Assembly: GCF_010093535.1 (NCBI RefSeq)
Contig: NW_022985184.1
Location: forward strand, 264,218-328,217
DNA from: Lindgomyces ingoldianus
Taxonomy: Eukaryota; Ascomycota; Dothideomycetes; Pleosporales; Lindgomycetaceae
DNA: 64,000 nt
Direction of reading: 5' to 3'
Shown here: piece after piece, positions 33,744 to 44,059 of the stretch
Numbering within the stretch: position 1 is the first letter of the stretch
Layout of the letters: each line of letters begins with the position of its first letter
Program-made: the position numbers and the translations under genes
The notes under the pieces: model-generated
Seen by the model: only the letters and a program-made list of their open reading frames with translations
Told to the model about the DNA's origin: nothing
Databases searched by the model: none

Positions 33744-35818
33744 TTATGCAGCTTTGACAGTCTGAAACCCTTTCCACCCATCCAACGCCTCTCGAATCTC
33801 AATAGCGTACTGGGGGATTCCACCTGTACCACAATTAGCAACCTCGGAAATATATCCAATTAATCCAACAAGCAAAACATGAAGCAGTTGACTTACCAGC
33901 AAAATTAACCTGCTCAAAAGCCTTCCCCGGCATACTCCCTCCCATGTACGTACTCTTAGTTGTCGGGAACAAGGTCGCATCACTCAGCGCATTAATCCTC
34001 TTCTTCCACTCCTTACTCGCTTCTTCTGTAGGATTAATATATTTTAGTCCTTCGCGCGTAACTTTACTGATGCAGTCTACGATCCAACGCCCTTGGACTT
34101 CGACAGTGGAGGGGCCGTTGGAGAGGAGGGTTGGCCCGTGTGGGCCGTAGAGGTGGAACATATTTGGGTAGCCTGGGAGAAGGTTAGTTGGGGAAGGGGG
34201 AGGAAGGGAAGGGAGAGGGGACAGGTACCGGAGACGGTAGTGCCGAGGTAGGTGTAGGCAGCTTTGCGCCATTCGTCCTTGATAGAGGTGGCGTTGATGC
34301 TGGACAGTCCCATGTTCGTCATGCCGCCAGTTGTGATGTCCTATTCCAATATCATTAGAAGGGTTTAACTCCGATTTTCTGTGGTGAAAGCTTACAAATC
34401 CAGTGGCTACAGCGATAACATCAAACTCATAATGGTCTCCATTCTGCAACTTGATTCCGGTTTCGGTGAACTCCGCAATCGGATTGTCCTTGATATCGAT
34501 AACATCCACGTTTGCGCGATTAAACTCCTCGTAGTAGTGTTGCTCGAGACAGGGCCGTTTGACGCCAAAGTAATGTGGCATTTTGAGCGGGGCGAGGATG
34601 TCGCGCTTGCGTGCGTCGCCGATGCGCATTCGAACGTTTTTGGCCCAGAAGTTGTAGGCCTCTTGGTTGGCTTTTGCGTCGATAAGCATCTAATATATTT
34701 AGCATCGAACTGGGAAGCTATCACGCTTGGGTGTGACTGTACTCACATCTTTATAGTTCCCTAACCAGAATCTAAATCCGCCATGATTCCACAGCTTCTT
34801 ATAGAAAGCCTCCCGCTCCTCTGGCGTATCATCGAAGGTATTCTTCTCATACATCCCGTAGAAAAACCCACCAAAGCACTTCTCCCGTAACTCGTAAAGA
34901 CGATAATACCACTTCTTGTCCATATTTTGCTCTTCTGGTGTGAGATCCCGTTTGCCCATTGGGACCGCAAGATTCGGTGTGCGTTGGAACACCTTCATCT
35001 CACCGACATCTGGCCCGAGCTCTTGCACGATTTGAACTCCGGAAGCGCCTGTCCCGATGACGGCGACGCGTTTTCCCTTGGTTTCGACCCCTAAACGTAC
35101 CATCAGCAGTGTTAGGGACAGGCGAACGATTAATACTAACCTTCTTCAGGCCAGAAAGATGAGTGATGAATAATCCCCTTGAATTTATCCAGACCCTTGA
35201 AGTTGGGAATATACCTCTTCGAAGCAAAACCGGCCGCAACAATCAAAAACTTGCTCTTAGCAAGTCTCCCATCTTGTGTTTTGACATGCCACTTCCCTTC
35301 ATCAGTATGAAACTGTGCGCCAACAACAACAGTCTCGAACGAGCAGTCCTTGCTAAGATTTAGGACGTTGTCGACATGGTCGAAGTAAGCTCGAAGTTCC
35401 TTATAGTCTGGATAGTTGGTAGACCAGCACCAATCTTTGTACGTCTCCGGCCAGCTAAACTGGTACTCGGGAACCTCGGAATCAACGCGTGCCCCGGGGT
35501 AGCGGTTCCAGCGCCAAGTGCCACCAAAGCTGGTACCAGCTTCGTAGATGACAGCTTTGTACCCTTTCTCTCGGAGAGTTTTCAGGCAGAAGACCCCGCC
35601 TTGGTGGAAAGGTGGTTAGTATTAGCCAGCCAATGATTAGAATATGTGAGCTCACCAAAGCCGGCCCCGATAATTAGGGCATCGACGTCCAAGTCGTCGT
35701 TATACGGGTACTCGGTTCCCCGTCTGCGTGAGTATTCTTTCAACTCTGAGTGCATGTGGGTTGGAAGAGCCGGAGTGTCCTCCAACTTGTTTCCGTTTGA
35801 AGTGCCGTTGTTGTTCAT
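33744..35818 (-). CDS. Baeyer-Villiger monooxygenase (FAD/NADPH)
   Basis: Inserts oxygen next to a ketone carbonyl, giving an ester or lactone, using FAD and NADPH. Seven exons join to 575 residues: 35818-35656, 35599-35141, 35090-34747, 34689-34396, 34340-34229, 34172-33897 and 33823-33744. All introns are GT-AG, 42-73 bp, and phases match. Two Rossmann motifs are intact, GAGFGG (51-56) and GTGASG (220-225). The BVMO fingerprint F-x-G-x3-H-x3-W-P lies between them at F194-G196-H200-W204-P205. FGGTWRWNRYPGARVDSE is typical of the cyclohexanone-monooxygenase type. Type I BVMOs are usually 500-650 residues. The ATG at 35845 is an alternative start, but 35818 has A at -3. The substrate is unknown; see the neighbouring hydrolase and regulator. 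Confidence 0.93.
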
Positions 35819-36037
35819 GATGACAGTAGTGAATAGTGAGGTCATACGAGTGTCGAGTCTGGATAGCGACTATGAATATTCAGGCTTGTATACTTATACA
35901 TGATCTCCCTTTCAATATTCATTTCTGATAGTTTGAACAGAACGTTGCTTCAGGGCCAAAAGGAAGGAGTAAAACGGAACCGGTACGAACATGGCGGACC
36001 CGCGACTGAGGTTGAAGCAGGGTTCGTAAGCTCGCCC
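35819..36037. promoter_or_regulatory. Proximal promoter of the BVMO gene
   Basis: 219 bp between the BVMO start and the transposon relic. None of the AlcR-type half-sites found beyond the relic occurs here. Confidence 0.4.
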
Positions 36038-36796
36038 ATCTATTGTATGCAAAAATTGGGGCATTTCTTGGCGTACCTCAGATCTTTTTTTCCCCCACTA
36101 AAATTGTATGGGGTAATTAAATTTTAACAGAATTCTAGATATATTAACAAATTCTTCCTAGGAACATTATTAGTAAGTTAAAGCCTTAAGTTTATATAGA
36201 GATACTGTTCTTAGCGCTTTTTTTAGAGTAATAAGACAACAATAGGCCTAATTAGAGGGCTAGAGCAGCCCCAGCCCCCTAGAGAGCAACCTACCAGCCT
36301 ATTCTACGCGAGCGAGGGCGCAGGGCCCGTTGGAGAAGCCTAAGGAGCCTGCTAGTGGTGATAAACAGAAACCAGCGCGTTGTTAGTTAATCTAGTGATA
36401 GGAGCAAGTAAAAGAAGCTTACTGTATCCTAGCGCCTACAAAGAGCAAGCCTCCCTCTAAGAAAGTAGTAAAAGCTACTAAAAAATCTGCTCCTTCTGCT
36501 CTAGCACAGCAAGAAGCTGTTTCTGTGGTTCCTGTCTGTTGTCCTGAGCCTGATACGCTGGAGATGCCATGGGCGCGATACATCGTGACCTAACGCGCTG
36601 TTACTCTCAAAAAGGTCAGTATACGCGCTCCTCTATGCAAACTAAAAGCTTTAACTCACCTAGGGCGGTTCTATTAGGTTTTTATTAATATATAGTGGAT
36701 CCTGTTGAAATTTCGATCTCACATACAATTTTAGTAGGGGGGAAAAATTCCGGATGGCAGTGCCAAGAAATGCCCCGATTTTTGCATATAATAGAT
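36038..36796. mobile_element. TIR element, copy 2 (759 bp)
   Basis: Left end ATCTATTGTATGCAAAAATT at 36038, right end the inverse, ending ATAATAGAT at 36796. Subterminal sequence matches copies 1 and 3 (TTTCTTGGC, the CCCC/T run, ACTAAAATTGTATG, and TTTATTAATATATA near the right). The interior has no usable coding frame. It sits inside the divergent promoter of the BVMO and hydrolase genes. Confidence 0.85.
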
Positions 36797-36956
36797 CCTA
36801 GTTTACCTCGAGGCTCTACCGCGGACGTGGGAAGCCCAACACCTGGCTTGTGTGGTATCAGCCCAAAACAGCAAGAAAATAGTGGAAACGCCAAGAGCTC
36901 ACGTGCAATCCCAAAACGAAGTACCCCAGAAGTAGGGGTAAGCTCGGCATTTTCCC

Positions 36957-37178
36957 CCGCACTTTTCGCAAAAGTGCGGATCCGCTTGTTAGCCAATCCT
37001 TGGAGCGCCGCACCAGGAACCGCACATTGAAGATCCTTTAAGACAAAAGGAGACCTGCTGATGCAGCTTGCGGAGGGGTAAGCTCAGGGTTCCGACGAAA
37101 CTGACGTGGGTATCCGGAAGCTGTCCAGCTTGGGGAGCTTCAAGCTTCCGAGTTAAATTCAATGCATACAGGTCCGCT
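36957..37178. promoter_or_regulatory. Cluster of seven AlcR-type half-sites
   Basis: The AlcR half-site is (T/A)GCGG. Matches on either strand: CCGCA 36957-36961, TGCGG 36975-36979, CCGCT 36982-36986, CCGCA 37008-37012, CCGCA 37020-37024, TGCGG 37069-37073 and CCGCT 37174-37178. The second and third form an inverted pair, TGCGGATCCGCT. In random 50% GC sequence about one match per 256 bp is expected. The cluster lies 84-305 bp upstream of the hydrolase start. Confidence 0.6.
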
Positions 37179-37261
37179 CGCGCGAAAAATGGAATCAATG
37201 CGAAGAATTCAATTTCATTCAAATTTTGTGATCCCCAATTTTTTCTTCCCTGCTTTACGAA

Positions 37262-38605
37262 ATGCCTCTTTCGGCCGAAACGAAGAAAAGCCTCCAGCAG
37301 ACTGTTGACGCTGCATGTGCAGACTCGCAGTCTGGTATTCCAGGTGCCAGTGTCGTAGTCGTCGACAAAAATGGTGAAGAACTTTTCGCGTACGCTAGCG
37401 GTAAACGAGGGTGCAAGAGCTCCGAGCCGATGACACTTGATAACATCTTCTGGATCGCGTCCTGCACCAAAATGGTTGCTGGGGTCGCTTGTATGCAGCT
37501 CGTGGAGAAGGGAATCCTCGAGTTGGACGATGGAGATCAATTAGAGAAGCTCTGTCCGGAATTGAAGGAAATTAAAGTCCTTCAAGACGACGGTAAATTG
37601 GTAGAGAAAAAGAGGAAGATAACACTTAGAATGCTGCTGACCCACACTGGTACTCTCTTTCCCTGTTAGCCACAATATTCTTAACTCTGACAATGAAGGC
37701 AGCTGGCTTCGGCTACACGTTCTTTAATTCTAAGCTCCGCGATTATAGCCACCCGATCGGCTTCGATGAGTTCTCTGGAAGCCTCAATGACATCACGCAA
37801 CCACTCGTACACCAGCCGGGAGAGAACTGGGAGTATGGTGTCAACATTGACTGGGCGGGGATTGCACTGGAACGTGCGACCGGGCTCTCGCTCAATGAGT
37901 ACATTCATCAGAATATCTTCAATCCTCTGGGTCTAGACAACATCTCCATGTTCCCCAACGAGTCCATGCGACAGCGTCTTGCGCACATGCATTTCAGAAA
38001 GCATGATGGGTTCCTGATAGCGCGAGACCACCTCTTGCGAAAGCCGTTGGTGGTAGGAGCTGCCGAAGTTTCGAGTGTCCTGAACAGCGGTGGTGCAGGA
38101 TGCTTTGCGAGGCCACAAGACTACTGTCGTAAGTCACTTTGAATGAGAATTACCTACCTGCCCACGGCTCTGACCTCCCACAGAGATTATCGCCACTCTT
38201 CTTAACGATGGGACCTCCCCACGCACAGGCGTTCAGTTGCTCCAAAGGTCTACCGTGAACGAAATGTTCCGTAACCAGATTCCTGACTTTCCCAACTTTG
38301 CCCGTCAAGGCATTCCGGACGCGAAACCTGATCTGACGAATCCAATTCCCGAGATATATCCCGTGCCAGGGAACCCGCCCCAGGGGTGGGGACTAACGTT
38401 CATGCTCAGCAACGGGGGTATAACGGGTAGGTCTAAAGGTACAGGATTTTGGGCAGGTTTGCCCAATTGTTGGTGGTGGTGCGATCGAGAGAATGGCATT
38501 GGTGGGTTGGTCTGTAGCCAGATCCTACCTTTCGCGGATGCGAAGGTCCTAGGGCTCTGGTTCGACATCGAGACACAAATCTACAAAGCCCTTAGTTCAG
38601 GTTAA
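37262..38605 (+). CDS. Beta-lactamase-fold serine hydrolase (LovD/EstB type)
   Basis: Class C beta-lactamase-like esterase or acyltransferase. Exons 37262-37649, 37703-38128 and 38184-38605 join to 411 residues, the usual length for the LovD group. The nucleophile motif S-x-x-K is S67-C-T-K70. The paired catalytic Tyr is Y174 in ENWEYGVNIDW. The first intron ends at GAAGGCAG, which restores the family-typical LLTHTAGFGYTFF. There is no signal peptide, so it is probably cytosolic. Divergent from the BVMO and upstream of the AlcR-like gene in the same direction. I infer an esterase cleaving the ester made by the BVMO; the LovD-like acyltransferases of polyketide clusters are the alternative, but no polyketide synthase is near. 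Confidence 0.9.
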
Positions 38606-38893
38606 ACGGCGTCCGTGTTTTGTGTTTCTTGCGTCGAGATAGTCAGTTTCATCGTTGCTCTTTCAAGGAATCGTGACATGGATCTGATTACTGTAGAAAC
38701 AAGCATCCAGCTGATGCCGTCCTCAATTTCAGCAAGATATCTAACGAATCAAATCCACCTGTCCATGTTCCGTGGTCGGTGCGAGAGAAATTGCCTAATG
38801 TGTCCACATCATGTCGAGCGCCGGCACGGACGAGAGGATTGACTAAATTTTGTAGGAGTAATGTCCGATTTCCAAGGATGATGTCGACACTCC

Positions 38894-39106
38894 CCGCACG
38901 GCTAACGTGCAAAGCTGTCGAAGTAGTTCGGTTCGTCCGCACAAGAAGGTTCTTAAACACAACGAGGCGTTGAAGGCTGACATCCTCCTTCTCGGATTCC
39001 GGGGGTGCGACAAGGTTTAGGCCCGATTTGCATGGTGATGGGCCAGCCTTCCCCGCATTTCCAAGGTGGACCCATCAAGCAATGTGGAGCCAGCCAACAC
39101 GTGCGG
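38894..39106. promoter_or_regulatory. Four AlcR-type half-sites upstream of the regulator gene
   Basis: CCGCA at 38894-38898, 38937-38941 and 39053-39057, and TGCGG at 39102-39106, all within 310 bp of the AlcR-like start codon. In Aspergillus nidulans AlcR activates its own gene, so autoregulation is a reasonable inference. The half-site is short, and this needs a background count. Confidence 0.5.
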
Positions 39107-39199
39107 GGTGTGCATATCAGCTTCGGTGCCACCTGGACTCCTCTGTTAGACAGTCTCATCCTTTATCCTAATTCTGACACTGGATCCCGAATCGCAGCT

Positions 39200-42132
39200 A
39201 TGAATTTCGTCGACGTGCAACCAAGGTCGTTTCTCGATTATGCGTGGACTACACCTTCTCCTGCTCCAGGGAGCATCGCGAAATCATCAAAGACGAGTCG
39301 CAAGCAGAATCGGTGTTGCGACCAGTGTCGGAAAGGTAAACGGGCGTGCGACGCGGCCATCCTAGAAGACACTCTGCTAGACACGAATGGATCCTCTGGA
39401 GGCAACCCAACAGTCTTTCATTATAGTGGTATGTTCCCCAACTATCCATGTCCTTCGACGAAATGATAGTTGACTCTGCAGACGTTTTCGGTCCTTTGGC
39501 TGCCTGCAGCAACTGCGAGAAGACAAAAAAGACGTGCACGTTTGAGTGGCTACGATCGCAGCGAGTGTCGCAAGCAACGCCGCAATCAAGCGCTCCTCCA
39601 GCGAAGAGGCGACGAAAGAGTGGCTCTTCGAACAATTCTCAGAGTCGTACGGAAACAGCAGGTCAACTGCTAGCTGAAGTGGCCCCGCATCCATCCGCTC
39701 TGTCGGGGACAACTTTCGCAAATGGTGGGGACCTCCTTCCAGCCAGTACAATCGTGCCTTGTGAATTCGCACAGACTACGTTCGCAGACTTTCCTGGTGG
39801 CATCCCGTCGTTTGATATGGCTTTGATATCGCCATTCCCTTTTGGATCTACCCACGACACATGCAACGGTGTCGGATCGGCGTTGCGCAACGGCATGGGC
39901 CAGCTACCCGATGTTTTAGAAGACGACGACGAAACGTCACTTGATCGCGATTCCGGGCAAGGCTCCTCAATCGAGTCACTGTCGGAAGGGACCCGCGAAA
40001 GCCCAGATAGTACAAGTCCCTCGACGGACGATTCCAGTGTCACGGCAAATCGTAACAATGTCTCAAAATCGTGCGAAGCGGTGATAAGGGTACCACGGAA
40101 GAGAAGACGGCGAAGTTCGTCGAGCACGAGCACGGCTAGCGGCATGTTGTTCCCATCGATGTCGCTTGCTAACCAATTTATTTCGTCAGCCAACAACGCC
40201 TTTTTGACAGAAGGACTCCTCAAGATCTATCATGATAGTTTTGAGAATGCTTTATCGTGCTGGTTAACCGAAAGGACATGCCCATACAGTAAAGATTCGG
40301 ATGTATCCTTAGCCGGTGACTCGGGACCAGATTGGAATCGCATCTATCATCGGGTATTCAAATTGGATCGACTGGCATCTGGAATTCGTGGGCGAAATCT
40401 GACGTTTACCGAAGATAAGGCTGCATCCAAAGCCATAAACTCGGTCATATTCTCCTTCGCTACTCAATGGGCCCAATCAAGCCAACGAAGTAAGGCCAAA
40501 TATCCTTTCCACAGTGATGGCTCGGATAAGATGGGAGGAGTATTCAACTCGGATGAAAATTCTTCGACCAACCAGGACTTTGACCGAGCACTTCAAATAT
40601 CAGCGTGGCATGAAGCAAGGCTTGCACTGCAGAATGCGGCAGAGATAGAGTCCTTTAGGGTTGTGCTTGCGCAGATCGTATTCTCCTTGACACAAAAGCC
40701 TATCGACATGACCCAAGACGGTGATTCGACATTGAAGCCAGCTGCCAACGATTCGAATGCTCCATCGTCCCCAGATACCGTAAATGTTGAAGGGATACCC
40801 AAGGGGGCTTCATGTCAGGCGGAAGACAGCGATGTGGGCGAGTGTGAAGACTTGCTCTCCAAACTGAACCTGACAATCGATGGAGAAGGTCCTCCAATTC
40901 ACCTTGAGCAAGGCCTTCGATTGATACACTCCTTAAGATCGAGAATGGCAATGTCCGGAAGTATGAACAGAACCGCGTATCCGAAGATAGCAACTTCTCG
41001 GTGTGGGAACCAAAGCAGTTCATCGCCGAATCGGCTAGACGCCGCGGATCGGGCTACGGTGGACCTCTTGTTCTGGTTGGGCATTATGTTCGATACCCTG
41101 TCGTCTGCCATGCACAAGCGACCCCTTGTGGTGTCGGATGAAGATAGCGATATCTATTCGAACGAACCAAGGCCCGTTCAAAACGATACCACAAATGGGA
41201 ATCTTTCGTCACATACAGGCAGCGTTTCGGAACCGAAAACAGAAAGTCTATGGGATGATTACCTGTTCGCTCGGCAGCGCAAACGCCTCCAAGCGAACCC
41301 GGTCCGGTGGCCATGTTCCTATGAGCAAGCGTCGTCGTTACTGTGCGATGCGGCACCAGTCAAAGTTCTCCTTTTCCGAAAGGTGACACGCATCCAGACG
41401 CTGCTTTCCCGCAATGTCCGAGGTGAAAGGATTGAGAGAGCCATTGCCGCAGCCTTGCAAGTATATGAACACTGGGGCAAGATGTATGCTCCGTTCATCC
41501 GAGACTGTATTGATAAACATGATAGTCTCCCGACAAGAGTGCAGTCATGGTACATCTGTTTGACGGGTCATTGGCATCTTGCAACGCTTTTGTTAGCTGA
41601 TCTCGTGGAAATTATCGATAGCTCGGAGATGAGTCTTGAGTCGAGGCGTACGGAGCGAATTTCGACGAACTTTGTAGCAGGGTTCCGGGAAACAAACTGC
41701 CATGCTCTTTCAGACCTGGCAGGGTGTGCATGCCCTCGGGAGGATGCATCGTTCCCCAATTCTCGCGAGTTCCATTTTGCTGTAAACCAAGGGGCACTTC
41801 TAACTGAGCCTTGGACGGCTGTCCTGATTCGGGCGTTTGCAAAAGCTGGTGTGGTCTTGCTAGAGGCAGAAGAATCATCGGCGTCAGACATATGCAGCGC
41901 AAGGTATCAAGAAGACGCATTCCGGAGAGCGGACGACTGTGTTAAAGCGTTGTGGTACCTAGGGAGGAAGTCTGACATGGCACTTTCAGCAGCTAAGATT
42001 TTAGGAGATGCTTTGAGACAGAGGCGAAAGGGTGCCGAAGAGAAAGTGAATGAAATGAGCTCGTTTCTGGAAGCGGAGTTATGGGAGGGGTTCGAGGAAA
42101 TGAATGGGGCGTTTGAGGTTGAATGCATCTAA
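39200..42132 (+). CDS. AlcR-like Zn2Cys6 transcription factor
   Basis: Exons 39200-39428 and 39482-42132 join to 959 residues across a 53-bp intron (GTATGT to TGCAG). The zinc cluster is C40-x2-C43-x6-C50, a 34-residue loop, then C85-x2-C88-x6-C95. The intron falls inside the loop. The sequence around the second half, CSNCEKTKKTCTFEWLRSQR, closely resembles that of AlcR, the ethanol and ketone regulator of Aspergillus, whose loop is also unusually long (16). A basic stretch (PRKRRRRSSS) lies at about residue 290. The remaining ~650 residues resemble a fungal-type regulatory domain, without the standard Fungal_trans motifs that I can pin down. The intron is open in the exon-2 frame, so an unspliced reading would lose the first three Cys. 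Confidence 0.85.
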
Positions 42133-44059
42133 TGGGTAAGGAAAATGTACTTGGTTAATGTTTCAACATGTTGATTCTGAGTTGAGATATGAGTGATGAG
42201 AGATTGAGTTGAGATGGGGCGATGGTGGGGAAAGACGCGATTTCACGCTAAACAAAAATGGGTAAGCTAATATACCATCTCTCGGAGCGCCGAGGAACCT
42301 TGGAAGCCCGAGATGGTAACATTCTCACACGATCGTCATCACCCGTCATTCTCACAATTCCAAGGCTAGCTGTCAACATTCGAGTCTGGTTTGGCAAACT
42401 GGGCCTTCTCGTTCGCCGCCTTCTCTCAGTCGTTCATTTCCCGACACGTGAACGAGTATTAATCCTGTCCAATGGGGCGCCTTTCTGCGGTGAACGTGGA
42501 AAAGAGCTGGAGGTGGTGTTGTTCGGTTGAAATACCTCATCGCGGGGCGTGTAGCCACGGGCTTTTAAAAAGATTTGGGTTTGATGGTGTTTGGGAGATT
42601 CGAAGTTTGGCAACGGCGAATGGTTGAAGTTACCTGGAGATGATCATCACTAACAGCATACAGAATCAGCAGATTAGAATCACCGCCTCTGGTACCAGGC
42701 ATTGCGGCGTACACTGAGTATCGACCCAACACTAGAGCGCACATCGTTGTCACCTAAATTGTTAGGAAACAATTCTCCCTCGTAATCTGAGGCGTTGCTG
42801 CGTACACGAAGCGAGCAGCGTTAGGAGTATCACCCCGATTCTGAGGCGTATATCACCGCCCGCCCACACCATCTGGGTACAATGCTCCCTTATTCTCCTA
42901 ACAAGTGAGCTCCTCTTCATACTTCCCTTTGAGCCATGTTCTTCAACGCAAGAACCACCCCCAACCTATTAGAATTACAATATGAGCAGGGGGTACACTA
43001 TCCTACGAGAACACAGACAGAGAGTTCCAGCGGGTGCCCCGACCGTAATTTGACACCACCGATGATCTATTACTGATCTGCAGGCAAACTTATGGTTCAA
43101 TAGATACCACCCACGACAAGGGGCAACTACTAGATCTCTTCAGCGAGCTTCCACATCAGCTGGACGCTAACCTTGAGGAGCGGGCAGTACAAATGATCGA
43201 GATACCATGTGGAAATCGTTGTGTCCACTGTATAAATTACTAGCTCACTAATTCATAGAGTTGCCCTTGCTATCAACGATATGTTAGAGCATTAAAGGAC
43301 AGCCTATGGCTCCACCGGACTACTCGAGGCAAAATCGCGTTGGTCGTCAGGATAGGCATCGGCGAGTACGATCGTATCATGTACAGAGCAAACAGGCCGA
43401 TAAATTCTCACCTCCGATATCCCCACACATTATTCCTTTGCTTACAAATCGGATAAATTTGTATTCGAACTCCCGCAAGTCATGGCCCTAGTGGCTCGAC
43501 GCCCTTGCCTACCAGTCCCGCCACATTCAGTTCATGCTAGTTGATCTAACCTTATAGTATGCGATACCTGGTAGCGTCACGAGGTGACTATTATCTACCT
43601 AATGGCGCCTCTAGATACAGCGATAGAAAGGCACCCAGATACGACTAAACAACACGAAATCTTCTGCGAGAAGTCCATTAATTTCCAAACCCAATACGCG
43701 ATCTCTTCACCGCCTTTCTGGACGGCTAAATATCCAGCATAGATCCACTCAGCTCGGACACGGCGAGGATAACTGAATCAGCGTCTGTGCAGAGTAACTC
43801 ATGTGTAATTTTATTAGGCCTGAGTCGGGGCTAATTGAGTTAACCTTCCAAGCAAGATTAGACAGAAAATCTTCATATAATCAGTAGCCCTTCGCTTTTT
43901 TATGACAAGCTTGTGACTATATGACCTAGTACTTTCGAGCCAGCATACAAGTCTAGAAGTAAAGCGCTACTATTGAGTAGATCACATGCGTTCGAATATA
44001 CTTGGAGGGAATAGTAGCTTATACCTAGAGGGGGGAACATTATATTGCTCTTTCTCTTC
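42133..44059. other. Intergenic stretch
   Basis: 1.9 kb with no supported gene. Open frames are under 95 codons and featureless. The part beyond 43500 is mildly AT-rich. Confidence 0.45.

Noticed and set aside
39663..40223. 186-codon minus-strand frame inside the AlcR-like gene
   Set aside because: It is an antisense shadow of a well-supported coding exon and has no motif.
33744..42132. Secondary-metabolite cluster around the BVMO, LovD-like hydrolase and MFS transporter
   Set aside because: No polyketide synthase, NRPS or terpene synthase lies in the window, and the transporter is 13 kb away behind unrelated genes. A catabolic reading fits the regulator better.
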